Origin: Hyparrhenia diplandra
Lineage: Eukaryota; Streptophyta; Magnoliopsida; Poales; Poaceae
DNA length: 64,000 nucleotides
Reading direction: 5' to 3'
Assembly: GCA_015847255.1 (NCBI GenBank)
Contig: JADLZK010004668.1
Location: 310,001 to 374,000, forward strand
Shown: positions 35,551 to 48,293 of the stretch, piece after piece
Layout: each line of letters begins with the position of its first letter
Numbering within the stretch: the stretch's first letter is position 1
Position numbers and translations under genes: made by a program
The notes under the pieces: generated by a model
Databases searched by the model: none
The model's input: the letters and a program-made list of their open reading frames with translations, nothing else
What the model was told of the DNA's origin: nothing

Positions 35551-37921
35551 TGGCGCGGCGCGGTGGTGGACGGCACGATGCGCGGGGAAGCAAGAAGAAG
35601 CAGAGGAGGGAGGGGATGGATGGCGATAGAAACGAGGATGGCAAGGGGAGGTTTTGTGGGGGCTTTGCAATTGCTTTGGCCTTCGGGAACTCCGTTTCAG
35701 CTGGTTGGTTGGTTTGCTTTGCTTTGGACGCCCCTTGGCTCTTTCGACAACAGATCCAATTGTAACGGAAGCTGGATGATTTATTGATTTAAAGAAAAAT
35801 TACAAAATACTGCCTGTGAAATAACCAATGTAAGTAAATTTTGAGGATTTTTTATTTATTTGCCACTCTTACGGATGCAAACCCGATGTGTGTCAATGAT
35901 AGGTGACCACCATCCCAGGCCACCGACATGTGGGATTTGAGTGGCAAATAAATAAGAGTGGTATAAGAGTGGCCATAAGAGTAAAATCTGTGGCAAAAAA
36001 TAAAAACCCCAAATTTTGACGTCGAAATTTTTTTGTAACAAGGGAAGGTTGTAAAGGTCTAATAAAAATCAAGGACTTTATTAACACACCTGCCGCGCAG
36101 GTGGAAGGCCGAGCACCTGCACACCTCTCCCGCACATGCAAACTCCTCTCTCCCCCTCGTCTTCTCCTCTCCGCCATCGGCACCTGCCTCCAGCACCCCC
36201 CGTCGCTCCTCCAGCCACCGCCTCGCCGCTGGCAGTAGGGTCCCACCGGAGCTCTGGCGAAACCCTACCATCGACGGCGACCACCTGCTACCCCTTCCCC
36301 ATCCTCCTGTCTCGCCTGCCCCTTTGTGTCTGCTTGGCCGATGCGGCCATGGCGAACTCCGGTGAGCTCCGCATAAGTCCGGCCATGGCGCACCGCCCCG
36401 ACTGGCTCGGCGCCCCCTATTTGTCAACGCCCTAAGCTACCCGACGACCATTCCGCCGCGGGGCTGCCTACCTCCCCGGCCGTAGGGCAATCTAGTCGGC
36501 TGGAGTTGAGGAAGAAGGTGGTGGCGTGGCTCACCAGAACCCTAAGCGTCGTTGCCTTCTTCACCGGTGATGGGCAGGTGCGGCGTAACGAGTGGGGCGC
36601 AAGCGCGAGCACATGGTGGTTTGCGGCGATTTCTTCGCCCGCGGCGACGTCGAGCTTGCCGCGTGCTTCTTCGCTTCCCCACGTGCATCAGGCGGATCCT
36701 GCTTCCCCCGCGTGCATCGGACGACCAGCGGGGTGTGCGCGCCAGCGGCGCAAGCATGCGTGTCAGTGACGCGAGCATGCATGCCCATAAAGTAGCATTT
36801 AGGAAAAACAATAAACTTAGAGGACATGTTTTCTTGTAATAACCCAACTCCACCGGATGACACCTCCTCTAAGTTTATTGATTTTTTAAGCATTAGAACT
36901 TGCCATGTGTTACAAATACAACCTTTTATTGGTTTAATTTATACTTCAAGCGAAAAATAATTTTAAACACTAGTTTGGTAGTCTGATTATGCCATACGAG
37001 TAGCACATTAGTTAAGGCATGGATAGCCATCAGTAATGCTGCCCCTACTCAGCCTTAGTAACAGTAACCCCAGTTGCTTCATGATGCAAGGAGCTAGGAG
37101 CCTCATCTGCTTGTCCAAGAGCAACTCTTATACCAACAACAAACCTCCACAACAGACCTCCCATTCTGCTCGACCTTACTAGTGATGCTCGCTGGATTGA
37201 GTCCCAGCATCTCCTCAAGGAAAAACTTCGCCAGGACGTGAATGTAACGAGGTACCATCCTTAGAATACACAACAATTCATGGTAGAAACATATCAATCA
37301 TCAGTGCAGCTATCTCGTATTAATACATCAACACCCAAGCTTGAAGTACCTACTATTCTAATCTTACTAATACCAGTACTTTAGTGTGCTAAATCAGTTT
37401 TTTTAATTTTTTTTTTTGACAAACCTAGGCTGCGATGCCACTAAGTAAATGGGAATGTGAATCGCCATATATGTATACAAAAAAAAAAAAAAAAAAAAAC
37501 TTATATACACACACACACACCACTTGTGAACATCATTAATCAACCAAAACGCTTCTCACTATATTAGATTATTACACGAACCAGCGAACAACACAATCTC
37601 ATAGCCCATGCTGCAATAGCAGGTTCAGCTACGCGTGGTAACCGTTAAAAGCAAAACACACCATCTCACGACCAACCATGTGAAGCCAGAGAGATCTGCA
37701 ATGAGCTCCGAAAACATACAAGGTGCGCATCACTGGCATCTGGCAAGTTGCAAACGTGTTATATATTATATACAAAGATCATTACTCCATTGGTAAACAC
37801 CAAGTACAGTTGTGATACCATAGAGCTGCCATAGACGCTATAGTTCAAGCTATTTGCCTGCAGGAGCATATACAGAAGAGAAAGAAAAGAAAAACTCCGC
37901 AATCCATGTACATGTGGAAAA
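35551..37921. other. Intergenic region between FabZ and reticulon gene
   Basis: No gene recognised. 35836-36017 is MITE-like. 36075-36780 is GC-rich with unsupported frames and begins with a palindrome (cacctgccgcgcaggtg, about 36088-36104). A perfect 16-bp inverted repeat (caataaacttagagga, 36809-36824, and its complement 36865-36880) follows. An A-run at 37478-37498 and a short CA tract at about 37507-37521 are low-complexity. The last few hundred bases are the reticulon gene's 3' UTR. Confidence 0.5.
35836..36017. mobile_element. MITE-like inverted repeat element
   Basis: The left arm aaattttgaggattttttat ... gccactctta and right arm taagagtaaaatctgtggc ... ccccaaatttt are imperfect inverted repeats of about 36-42 bp around roughly 100 bp of spacer. 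No ORF is present. The family is not identified. Confidence 0.5.
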
Positions 37922-40900
37922 TCACGCGGTATCCTGGGTACCGCCCAAAGAATCCCTTCCCACAGGGACCCAAGAAGGGAGCTGATCAAACAGATCGGTG
38001 CTTTGTGCAAACATGTAGAGGCAGAAGATGCATAGGGCTGGGCACAGCAACAAAACATAGTCATTAGCCATCATTCTTGTTAGAGCTTAATTTCTCATAT
38101 AGGAAAAGGTTTTAAACAGAGCATATACACAACAACAGAGAGCAGGACAGCAGGGGAAGGGTTAGTTTGCTGTGTAATTACCAGCATAAGCAACTGCAGC
38201 CCCTGACACCACCCTCCCCAAAGCTGCTAGAAAATACAGTGTAAAAACCACCTGCAAGGTTGTAGATCAGTGTAAGGTACAATAAGTAAGCATGACACGA
38301 AGGAGGACCAAACTTACTCCCTCCGGGATGGTATTAGAAGTCGTTTTGGACAAGGTTTAGGTCAAACATCGAAATATAAATTATCAATAACTTTTAAGTT
38401 GTTGAGTTTGTAAATGTAAAAATTATATGAGTAGATTTGTCTTAAAAATACTTTGATAAAAGTATACATATATCACATCTCCACAAATATTTTTTATAAT
38501 AATAAGAGGTCAAAGTTGTGTTTTGGAGACCGTGTCGCTGTCCTAAAACGACTTCTAATACCATCCCGGAGTGAGTATTTTCTTTTGTACAAAATGGTTG
38601 TGGATCAGTGCAAGCCAGAGAACATGAAATTGGTAATTAGCACTTTAGCAGATCAATGAAAAGTTCAAAACCACACTAAAAACAACATAAGGAGCTTTGT
38701 TTCGTTTCTCTACTCCATTTGCATGCCACCGAACAACTCAGGATAAATGCGAACTCACTAGCTAACATCCTTCAAATGCCAACAAGTTGTAGGTTTAACA
38801 AGCATGAGCTAGTAATACAAAAATATAATAGAGCCTCAACATTTGTTTTGTCTCAATCCTCAGGGATAACATATAAAGTCAGTTTTGAGAACCTACCTTG
38901 AAAAACAGCTTCTTGTCATGTCCAGTTGCAGCCACTCTTAATACAGATTCAGCAGCTCCTATTGTGTTGGCCAAGGATGCAACTATGCTATTTGCCATCT
39001 CCTGGGAGATCTGCCACTCAAGAGGATCCACAGGCACCCTGCAAGCAAAATCATTAAAGACAAAATAAGGCACTGAAATACCAATTTCGATTTGTATAAA
39101 TCATAAACTACAGGTATTTCGTAAGAAAGGTCTAACTGAAATGGTAGTGGTTGTCATTGTTTAATTGACCAATGACTTTGCTAGTAGCCAATTGTTGCCA
39201 ACATCAGAACTACTTTATTCAGGAGAACAATAACATACCATCCAATATTATATGGTACAACATAGCCCTATTTTTGAAAAAAAAAGCCTACTGTTTTATT
39301 CACTAGTTAGTAATACTTGAGGATAAATGTTAAGAAGCAGGAAATTAGTATCAGCAGGAAGAAAGCACCAGCACTTCAAAGTTCAAAAGCAGGAAAAGGT
39401 TTTGTTGGTAGTGTTATGGGCTACAGTAGCCGCGTGGGCCCTGGGCTGGCTCCACTTGCCATAACAGGTAGAAGCACCGCAAGAAAGTGAATAAGATCAA
39501 GTAGTGGTGGGTAGTTGCCATACTAAAATTTTCTAATCAATCTCGTAAGAAAAACAAAATATATTGGAAGTGATTTATTTATAATAGTTAAGAACTGCTG
39601 CAGAAGTATTCCAATACTCAGAATTTGGTAAAATTCTTGCCAGGGTATGAAAAAAATGTAAGCAACCTAATGCTGCCTTATAAACTGATATTTGTTTTGG
39701 TATTATCACCACAATGAAGAGATTATGGAATTTTCTTGTTTCAAAACTCAAGGCAAATCAATCAAATCCGGTGGCTGATTAAGTTTTGAACCTTTTATTT
39801 TCTGTTTTGAAAATTGCGCGTTTCACTTCAACATTTTTGGTACTTTAATGTGATGGTCATTTTGTATTAAAAGTATCATGGTGTTAGTTAATATAAAGCA
39901 AAAGTCGGTTGCTAGCACCAAGTTTACCATACAACAAGCAAAATGGTATATTTGATCAAATTTATACAACAAGCAAACTGGTTGCAAGTACTTATACTCG
40001 TATAGACCTTTTCATATTCATACCTATAGACTTTTGCCAGAATATTATAATTGGGGATCCACAGTTGATTTTCTCCATTTACTTACCTATCCCTTTTCAG
40101 CCTTTCCCTAGTTTTGAACAGCCTACTAGTCACCAGCAGCATATGTTCGCTTATGTACTCCTACATGGACGAAGAAACCAAGAATTCTAGCCAAGCTAGA
40201 TGCCATATGGCAGATAGAAATGCCTAGGCATACAGGGAGCACCTTAAAATTGTAAGTTTGTTTATTCCACACTAACTATAAGCTACCTTCGAAGATGTCC
40301 AGGAGCTTACTGGTTAGTGACCATTTTTTGCTAGGGAATACAGTTAAAGCACAAGTTGTAGTGGAAAACTGGCGCTGGCAGGGAAAGAGAAACCAACAGC
40401 CAGTAATGCTGAACTAATAACAGGAGTAAATAGATATCAATTTGAAGTGTTCAGTTGGTAAAAAAACACCTAGATAAAGTGAATCAGATGAGTGGCGATG
40501 GTTGTGATTGATAGTTGAAGAATTCTATTCAAATCAGTTCTGCAATCCCAAAGTAACCGGAAGCAACAGTAGTATCCCTCAGAAGTGGTGCTGCCACACC
40601 AAGGAATGGCGAATGGGTTATTATCTTGGATGGAAATGAAAATGGAAGCAAACTAACTGCAGGCAAGTCTCTAAAGCCCATGCTTTTAGTTATCCTCATG
40701 CGCTTTATGTTTGTGTATTCTCTACTCAAGCAACTTGTTGTAGGTTTCTAACACAAAACAAAATCAGTTGTTACTGTTAAACTTACCAACAAAATAGAAA
40801 TTCGATACAGTACTATTCCACCAAGAAAATCGGGTACATGTATTAATGACATGTATGGCCTACTTCATACCGATTACCAACAATCAATTTCCCAAATGAT

Positions 40901-41431
40901 CCCTGAAAGTGAGGAAACATAGTTGAATAGCACCTCTTTATTTCCCTACCTTCTTTTTCCCTTTTGTAGCATCATCTACTAGATATAAGCTACAACTACC
41001 AGAATCATCTACTACTAGCCTCAGCCTGCAACTGTGAACCAAGAATCAAAGATTCCTGCCGGACAAACCATCACACCTAACCAATCGTCGTAAGTTCATA
41101 AACAAACAACCAGCAAGCTGAACCAGCAACACAAAAGTCAGAACTGCTTCGATTGAAGCGCGGAACTAGCAGAAGGAAGCGGAGGATAAGAAGGGAAGGC
41201 TCACGAGATGTGGAGGTGGCGGAAGAGGAGGCCGAGGATGGAGAGCGAGCAGAGGAGGACGAGGAGTACGTCGGCGGCGAGGGACACCGCGCTGGCTCGC
41301 CGCACCGCGCAGTGGTAGTAGACCAGCCCCCCGCACACCGCGCCCACCGCCCACCGGCCGGCCCCCGTTCCCCCAACGCCGCCTCCGTTCCCTCTCGCCG
41401 CGGAGTCGCCGTCGCCGCCGGTGGGGTCCAT
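37922..41431 (-). CDS. Reticulon-like protein, short form
   Basis: Reticulons insert as hairpins in the ER membrane and curve it into tubules. Four exons with GT-AG introns: 41205-41431, 38897-39038, 38182-38251 and 37922-38037. Together they give an uninterrupted frame of 184 codons plus stop. The N-terminus is Gly/Asp-rich (MDPTGGDGDSAARGNGGG). The first hydrophobic hairpin is AADVLLVLLCSLSILGLLF. The loop contains VPVDPLEWQISQEMANSIVA, with a conserved P-WQI-like reticulon signature. The second hairpin is VVFTLYFLAALGRVVSGAAV followed by CIFCLYMF. The C-terminus is short (SWVPVGRDSLGGTQDTA). This is one of the short plant RTNLB types, mostly reticulon homology domain. Unlike its neighbours it has no frame fault. 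Intron 1 is about 2.2 kb. Confidence 0.93.
38317..38575. mobile_element. Stowaway-type MITE upstream of reticulon exon 3
   Basis: The left end ctccctccgggatggtatta and right end taataccatcccggagtgag are inverted repeats of about 36 bp with few mismatches, flanked by TA (38315-38316 and 38576-38577). Length is 259 bp. It lies in intron 2 of the reticulon gene. The long, well-matched arms can fold into a hairpin in the pre-mRNA. Confidence 0.92.
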
Positions 41432-41613
41432 GGGCGCGTCTGGTGGCGTGCCCGGCTTCTTGGACCGGCTCGGCTCCTCTTTCCCACAGGAGTCGCCCTC
41501 TTCTACTGGATGGGCCGGACCAAGTCATTTCGTCGTTGGGTTACTAGCCCTTCATATTTCGCTTCATGGGCCTACTTCCGCATATGCCGTGGACAGTACG
41601 ATCTTTAAAAAAA

Positions 41614-41700
41614 CTAGTTAAACGCCCGTGCGTTGCTGCGGGATAATAAAATTTTATATAAAAAATATAGATCGCATGATAAGGTAACAATACTATAAAC
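41614..41700 (-). repeat. Helitron 3' terminal sequence, copy 1
   Basis: About 80 bp reading leftwards to CTAG match the terminus at 50066-50148. They share tatcatgcgat, a T-rich stretch, aaaattt, then agcaacgcacgggc and tttaactag. Confidence 0.8.
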
Positions 41701-42726
41701 TTACAATAATATTAAAGTGACATTATGAACTACTACATGGGATTGAACATGTTTTCAACGAGATCATTTAGAACGGAAAGCATTTGTTAACATTCGATCA
41801 ACCTCACCATTATTCTATCACTATCATCATTATTCTATCACTCTTATCCGACAAATAAGCGCGAACTACAAAGGTCACAAAAAAAAACTGAACTTTTTGT
41901 TTAAAATATATTCAATAAGAGTGTGTCTTGATGTGAAAACTATACTGCATGATGCAAATAATTTGAAGTGAAGTTGTAACGAACCGACAGAAATTTGAGA
42001 AATTTATTTCAAGTATGTGTATTTCTATTGTATTTTCAGATTTATTATTCTACAGGAAAATGTCATATTGCATGTACATGATGTCATATGACGTCACCAT
42101 GCTAACAAAGGGAAGAACGTGCATCCCATCCGTTTGGTGGCGCTTTGCTTTCGATCATGGCGCCGTGCTTTCGCGTGGTACGCCTTTGTCGCGCGTCGGG
42201 AGGGTGAGGTATGTGGGGGAGGCCACTACAGCTTCTTTGGGCTCGGCGCCGGAGGCTTGCCGTAGTAGCGGCGATGAGGCTATATGTGGCGTAGTCCGCC
42301 ATGGCTTGGGAAAGTCCTAAACGGATATTGTTTGGCTTCCATTGATAGATCGGGAGACTCCGGGAGGCGGCGGTGCTTACCGTGCAACTAAAGGAATGGA
42401 TTGGAGGAGTAGCGGAGGTCACCGACCGCAAACAACAGGGACGATGTCACGAGGTGATCACAACGACCTCCTTGGTGTCGTTGTGGTGGTCATACGCTGC
42501 GGCAGTGACAATGGCCGCCGACTTAGCTAGGTCTCGATGCGGCTTCGCCGCGGCCAACTCGGGTGGGCGTGAGCATTGGCGTGTCGCCGCGGTGCGGCGG
42601 CAATGCGGCGAAGTTACGGGATGGGAGTGGTAGATGCGGTGTAGGGCATTGTCGCGCCGAGGCGAGGTCTCCACCGGCGTTTTGGTCGGGCGGGGAGGTG
42701 TGAGTGTCGTTGTCGCAAGGGCAAGA

Positions 42727-42840
42727 GATCGAGCACGGAAGGAAACCGCATGCAGGGAAGGGGGGATGGAGAATGGAAGGAAACCACATGCAGGGAAGGG
42801 AGGATCGAGCACGGAAGGAAACCGCATGCGGGGAAGGGGA
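42727..42840 (+). repeat. Minisatellite, about 37 bp x 3
   Basis: Three head-to-tail units contain acggaaggaaaccgcatgc followed by gggaagggg, with a few substitutions in the middle unit. Confidence 0.85.
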
Positions 42841-42853
42841 CACGAGATCACAA

Positions 42854-42965
42854 GATTGGGTGGTTGCCTAATATAAATCGCATGTGTGAGGAGATTGGGT
42901 GGTTGCCTAATATTATTAGTATGGAATAAATTGCATGTGTGAAGAGATTGGGTGGTTGCCTAATA
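42854..42965 (+). repeat. Dispersed tandem motif, 3 copies
   Basis: gattgggtggttgcctaata occurs three times (42854, 42893 and about 42946). It is linked by spacers containing gcatgtgtgaggaga-type sequence of varying length. Confidence 0.85.
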
Positions 42966-45666
42966 TTTTTGGCATGCTTTCCATATGAGCGCTGATTAAG
43001 TGTTGCTAAATATAGATTGCATGTGTGAGGAGACCGCGTGGGAAGGGAGTGTGGGATCGCATGGTGGGAGTGAAAGGTGAGGCGAAATTTTTACCGCACC
43101 AAACGAAAATCTTCCTTTTCTTTTTATGTCTTTATTTACTACCTATAAAGGGGACATTTTTGGTGCGGTAATTTTTGTGTCCGCTCGTCAACCCGTCCAT
43201 GCGACCGGCCGCGCACCCCCACCCCCCCCCCCTCTCTGTCCCTTCCTGCGGTCTAAAAAAAAAAACCTCCCTTCCTCTGCCATCTAAAAATAGAAAATTT
43301 CATGCAAAATAGAAAATTTCATGCAAAAGAAACCTCTCCTTCCCCATGCGGTTGCCTTTTATTAGGCAACAAACCAAGTCCATCAATGCATGCACGCGAT
43401 CTAAGGCTCCCCTCTCCTCTCCTTTTCATTAACACGTCAATTAAGTTTTTAAATGATGACCAAACATAAAAGGACTCAAGAAGGGACAAAATTTCGTGCG
43501 GTAAAAATTCTGTCCGCCCGTCGCCCGGGCATGCGGTACCGCCCGCGCGCCTCTCCCCTCTCCGTCCCTTCATGCGATCTAAAAAAAGAAAGTCTCATGC
43601 AAAAGGAAACCACACACAGGGAAACCCAATTTCATGCAAAAGGAAACTTTCATGCGGCCTGCGTCGCCACCCTCCCCTCCACCAAGCCGCGTCCTCGCCC
43701 ACCATCATTGGCGCTGCAACCGCCGCCGCCACTGACGTCGCGCGCCATCCCATCATCGACGCTGCCCACCATCATCACCAACGACGTCGCACGCCAGCGC
43801 TGCCCAGGTTTCCCCTCCCTCCCTGCTGTTGTAATCCTCAAAGGTCAGTCGTTCATGATCTGCTTGTTCATGTACATGATCTGCTTGTCCAAGTTTCCTC
43901 TCCCTCCCTATCGATTTCAACACCAGAGAATTAAGTTTCCTTCCATTAGGAGATGTATAGAATCTGAAAGCAAATAGAAGAGGGTTACACAATAATGTTG
44001 CAGCTAGCCATGCTTGTTATGTAGTTAATCAGTAAACGTCTAAAAAATCTTATTGGGGGACGCCATGTATGCCTATGCATGATTCAATTGCATTTTAATT
44101 TTTTTTCATGTTCTTGTTTAACGATAGTTGAGACTGCTTTGTAAATTAACCTCATGAGGAGACATAAATACGTCTATGTTAGTTTCTGCAGTGCGACGCC
44201 ACACCGCCCGCCCTTGCCCTCGTGTGACGCCGCACCATCGACCTGGGCTGCTATCCTCGACGTCGTGCTACGCCGCGCTGCGAGCACGCCGTAGGATTGT
44301 TGTGCCAACGTCGCTGCTCCATCACTCAACGGGTGCGTGCTCCGATCTCTTGGCGTTGGATTGTTGTGCGACCGCCGCCATGGAGTAGTGCCAGCCGTCG
44401 CAGACGCTAGGTTTGGCTTTCCCCCGCCGCCGTTGTTCGTGATCTGGCACGCTGGTATGCGCCCGTCAAGCCGCAAGCCTATCCAGTGTCATTCCCAATT
44501 CCATGCAGCATCGAAGAGTCCATCTGGTATTTTTTTTTTTTGCTATTCGAGTAAAAAAATATGTGTCGTTTAGTTATCATCTGAAAAAGATTTTTTTGTT
44601 TTCCTCCATATGTGCCGTAGTTGCTGTTGGATGTATATGCAACCAACTTGGGCTTTAGTTCATGCTTTGGTGTTAGGGAAAATTTTGGACAATTCAGGAT
44701 ATCAGTTGGGTACTACTATCTTCATCTTGAACTATGTAGACATGGACATGGTTTAATTTTTTTTTAAATATTCTATCTATTTTCTTCTATTTGATTGAGC
44801 CATCTTAAAATACCATGTCTAATTGATGTCTATAGTTATAAGCACCTCTCAACCTGAAATTCTAATGGACTGTGCCTGACTAAGGACATGCCAGAAAGAT
44901 TGTAAAATTCTAACAAATGGCAATGGAGACGCTTACTCCACTGCAAACGGTTGGGATGAAGCAACAACAACTGAAAGTGAGCCAACATGGTTGAAACCTA
45001 CATTCAAGTAAATTCACAGATTCCTTCAGCAATCACCTAAATTTCAGAGCTAAATATGCTGGAAAACCGACACAATTTGCTATAGTGTGGTCTGATCTGT
45101 GCAACAGCAAAAGCTTATTTATATGCACAACTCTGATATGTGTAACTGAAATAAGCTTATTTATACAATTATTACATGTAAAAATGTCTCTACTGCAAAC
45201 TGAAATAAATCCATATTTCACTGTAGTTGCAGTGTGAGTTTCTAACCAAGCAAAATCCCTCATTATTTTGCATGTACCTCACCCAAATTCAAGCCAAAGA
45301 GGACTGGAACCAAAGGGTGTGCTGGTTTACATTACACATCCTCACCTCCCACCAACTAAGGTAACCCGATTCCTCATTATTTTGACTACAGAAGTTATAA
45401 GAAGCAGTATTCTTATTTCTTAATAGTATACAATAAAATAATAAAATAATCAGCGAAGCTACATTTCTAGCACACAGCAAAGGTGCAGTGCGTCACTGCT
45501 ATACATTGCACTCCAAAACTACTTTGTTTTCAGCATAAACTAATGCCTCCATTTTTATTATTAATGCGGTAACATTCAACTAAGTGACCAAACACCATAT
45601 ATTTTCCAAATAAACAGATCAAAGAGCAGACTCAAGTTGTGACCAAATAAGCTTTTATCAGCAAAC

Positions 45667-45773
45667 CTTCTTAAATTGGTGATCACCAAAAGCTCTTCAT
45701 ACTTCAATACGACCTTGTAATCTTCCATTAGAACCAACAGAACCTCCAGCCTTTGTAAGAGCGCAAAGGTACC
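45667..45773 (-). pseudogene. Protein phosphatase 2C exon fragment
   Basis: A 107-nt segment runs from acceptor (aactcag|ggtacc) to donor (aagaag|gtttgc). It reads YLCALTKAGGSVGSNGRLQG, RIEV, then a TGA, then RAFGDHQFKK. The AGG ... GR..G.(L/I).V(S/T)RAFGD..FKK string is a conserved core of plant PP2C phosphatases, including the metal-binding Asp of GD. The TGA replaces the expected Ser/Thr codon. No other PP2C exon lies nearby, so it is a fragment, probably captured by the surrounding Helitron. Confidence 0.75.
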
Positions 45774-46506
45774 CTGAGTTAATATATCGATACTATGGAA
45801 TAAAAAAAAAAAAATAACATAGGGAACAAAAAATGAGATTGTAGAAAGATAATGAAATGGCAACTCTTTACAAAGCATGTACTATACAAGTCCTAGCAAT
45901 AAACCTGAGGGATAGAATATAGGCTTAGGTGGGTATACACAGAATGGATATCCCAGATAGAGTATAAGTATACATCCTTGTATGTTTCAAGGTCAAGATA
46001 ATTTTTTTTAAAAAAATCAAGATAAAACTGTGACATGACTTGTTCAGTCACCCAGATAGCACCAGTTGTACTACCTATTTTATTGGATTAATGTGGCTTG
46101 ACAAATGATTTTACACTAATATTTTGGGGCATTTGTCATGCATATGGACTAACATACCTGCTATGCCCAAGGAATAACGAAACTGTATTCAAAATTGCAG
46201 CCAATCAGCTAAGTAAGAAAATGATGTTTATTAGTATCATAGTTTCCTTTCCATTAATGCAAACACATCTACTGCATGCAACACTTTATATAGAATGCAA
46301 AAGTCATATTTAATGTTCAGCATCCAAATGTTAAAAGCATCTATTATTGGTTCAGTTTTTCAGAGGCATTGAGATGATGTAGCACAAAGACATTTTTGAA
46401 AGAATACCTTACAAGTATAAGCATGCCACAAGAAAAATATTAGCATAGTAGCAAGTCCAATCAACTCACTCATAAGGAATAGATTTGTGAAGTTAGCAGC
46501 ACACAC

Positions 46507-46660
46507 CTCCTAAGCGCATAGCCTTGAGCTTGAGAAGACCGTTTCCTTGGGGCCCTGACACCGGGAAAGTGCAGGAGACAGAATGCTTCGCGTGATTCAC
46601 AGCAATGGAAGTGCTGTACCAGGGCCCCCGCACAATCGGCTTACCAATGGCATTGACTAT
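46507..46660 (-). pseudogene. Coa1-like (cytochrome oxidase assembly) exon fragment
   Basis: An open exon from acceptor (accagcag|atagtc) to donor (ttaggag|gtgtgt) reads IVNAIGKPIVRGPWYSTSIA, then VNHAKHSVSCTFPVSGPQGN, then GLLKLKAMRLG. The pattern (G.P....PW....SIAVNHAK-SV-CTFPVSGP.G.G...L.A) resembles the Coa1 / plant mitochondrial assembly family. It is a single uninterrupted exon of 154 nt. The identification is from the motif pattern only. No further exons of the gene were found, consistent with capture. Confidence 0.5.
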
Positions 46661-46899
46661 CTGCTGGTTCTAGGTGGCCTTCTCTATTGCCTGGCTGCAG
46701 CACGGGCACTAAAGGAAGTGAGCCATAGCAATTCCTCTTGTGGACGAAGGAAACCAAATCCAACAACGGCAAGCACAATACCACATTACATGAAAAAGAA
46801 AATAGCATCACCCAAAAGTACATGAATCCTACACGTTGCCACAAAACCGCCATCCATCCTCTAGATGGGCAAAGGATGTATACTAGCTCAACAACATAA

Positions 46900-47630
46900 A
46901 AGGGAAGAAGAGAAGGGGTTGCCACACCTGGTGATGCTCGGTCTCCAGGGAATCAGGCCACGCCGGGAGCCTCAGCATCGGGCTGGGGCCGCGCCGGGGA
47001 TGGGGAACAGGGGCGGCCACGCGAAGAGGAGCCGCCTGGCAGGGGAGGGGCGCCCGCGCGAGGAGCCGCCCAGCCGCACATCACCGTTGCCCTCCGTCTC
47101 CCTTGCGTCACTGCCCGCCTCCATCCTCTTCCTCCTGCTACTCGCAATGGCCGCGGGACCGTCGGTGGTGGTGACCTTGAAGAAGTTGCACGAATTGAAG
47201 CGCTCGACCTCCCCGTCGCGGCGCTGCGGGGAGCTGGGGCCGCTGCTGGAATCGCCAGCGGGGCCCGAACCGCGGGGGCCGCGGCGGCGGCTTGCCGTCG
47301 ACGAGGCGGAAAGACGCGTCCCTAGCGGCATCTCGAGCCCCGCGAGGTTGAAGACGGCGTCCCTAGCAGCAGCAAACGCCGCGGGGCCCGGCGGGTTGCG
47401 GGTCTAATCGGCGATGCGGTCCAGCTTGTCGGGGCTGGAGAAGGGAGCGAGGTCCGGCACGTCCGTCGGGGAGCTAGGCGGCGGAGGCGCTGCGGCAGCA
47501 GCTCGGTGAGCTCGGGCGGGGAACCGGAGGAAGGAGGCGAGGTCCGGCAGGTGGGGAAGATAAGGTTGGGGAATAACGTTGGAGAGGTGGGCCGCTGCAT
47601 CTTTATCTTCTTAATAATATATCTTAAGAA
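46900..47630 (-). other. GC-rich first-exon-like block, unidentified
   Basis: The minus strand reads RNPPGPAAFAAARDAVFNLA and GLEMPLGTRLSASSTASRRR and similar Ala/Arg/Pro-rich sequence typical of the 5' end of grass genes. The frames change repeatedly. It could be the first exon and promoter of the gene that donated the 46.5-kb fragment. No function can be given. Confidence 0.35.
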
Positions 47631-47744
47631 TACGTCCGCGTGCGTTCGCAAAAAAAATATAATTTATTATGTATTATCACCTTTAACTTTTATCCTGTCT
47701 AAATGTTGCTCTTACCCGTTGCTCTTACCCGAGTGAGTATGAGC

Positions 47745-47870
47745 GTTCTAAGATCATACTTCACACGTGCTTAATACTCTCGCTTTGTTTGCTTGGTATA
47801 GTAGTGAGTACAAGAGACTTAGAGTTTATATATTTGAATTCGTTCTAAGATTATATTTCACACGTGCTTA
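47745..47870 (+). repeat. Diverged tandem duplication, 97-bp period
   Basis: gttctaagatcatacttcac with acgtgctta (47745-47773) recurs as cgttctaagattatatttca with cacgtgctta (about 47841-47870). Both are followed by a ttggtatagtagt-like string. Confidence 0.75.
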
Positions 47871-48164
47871 CTCTTGCCATGTTCGTTTGGTATAGTATTA
47901 GTTGGTTTATTAGCCACATAAATCATTAGCTGAACAAATCCGTCTATTATAACTCGGATGAACAATCCGTCTATTTTAACTTTCGGATGGGCCTAGGATA
48001 TACAATGGAGACACTCTATATTTTAATTTATTATTTTCAATCTAACTCGTTATGTATTAAATAAATAATTATATTAGATATTGAAAGATTGGATCTTACC
48101 GAACAACTATGAGATATTTTGGACCATGAAACCTTTCTTCATTAAATAAATAATTATATTAGAT

Positions 48165-48293
<129 letters not shown>

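Larger units (their letters stand above)
41840..45666. other. Interior of putative Helitron, no gene; local minisatellites
   Basis: Long GC-rich tracts (42.1-42.8 and 43.6-44.5 kb) carry unsupported frames. Other parts are AT-rich. A short inverted pair, aaatttttaccgcacc (about 43085-43100) and ggtgcggtaattttt (about 43164-43178), recurs as a single arm (gtgcggtaaaaatt) near 43500. A C-run lies near 43217-43231. Confidence 0.4.

Noticed and set aside
34972..35787. A 271-codon plus-strand open frame
   Set aside because: It is antisense to FabZ exons 1-2 and their GC-rich flanks. The minus strand has clear dehydratase peptides and splice sites.
41153..41608. A 151-codon plus-strand open frame
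   Set aside because: It is antisense to reticulon exon 1, which has a conserved hydrophobic hairpin and a proper donor site.
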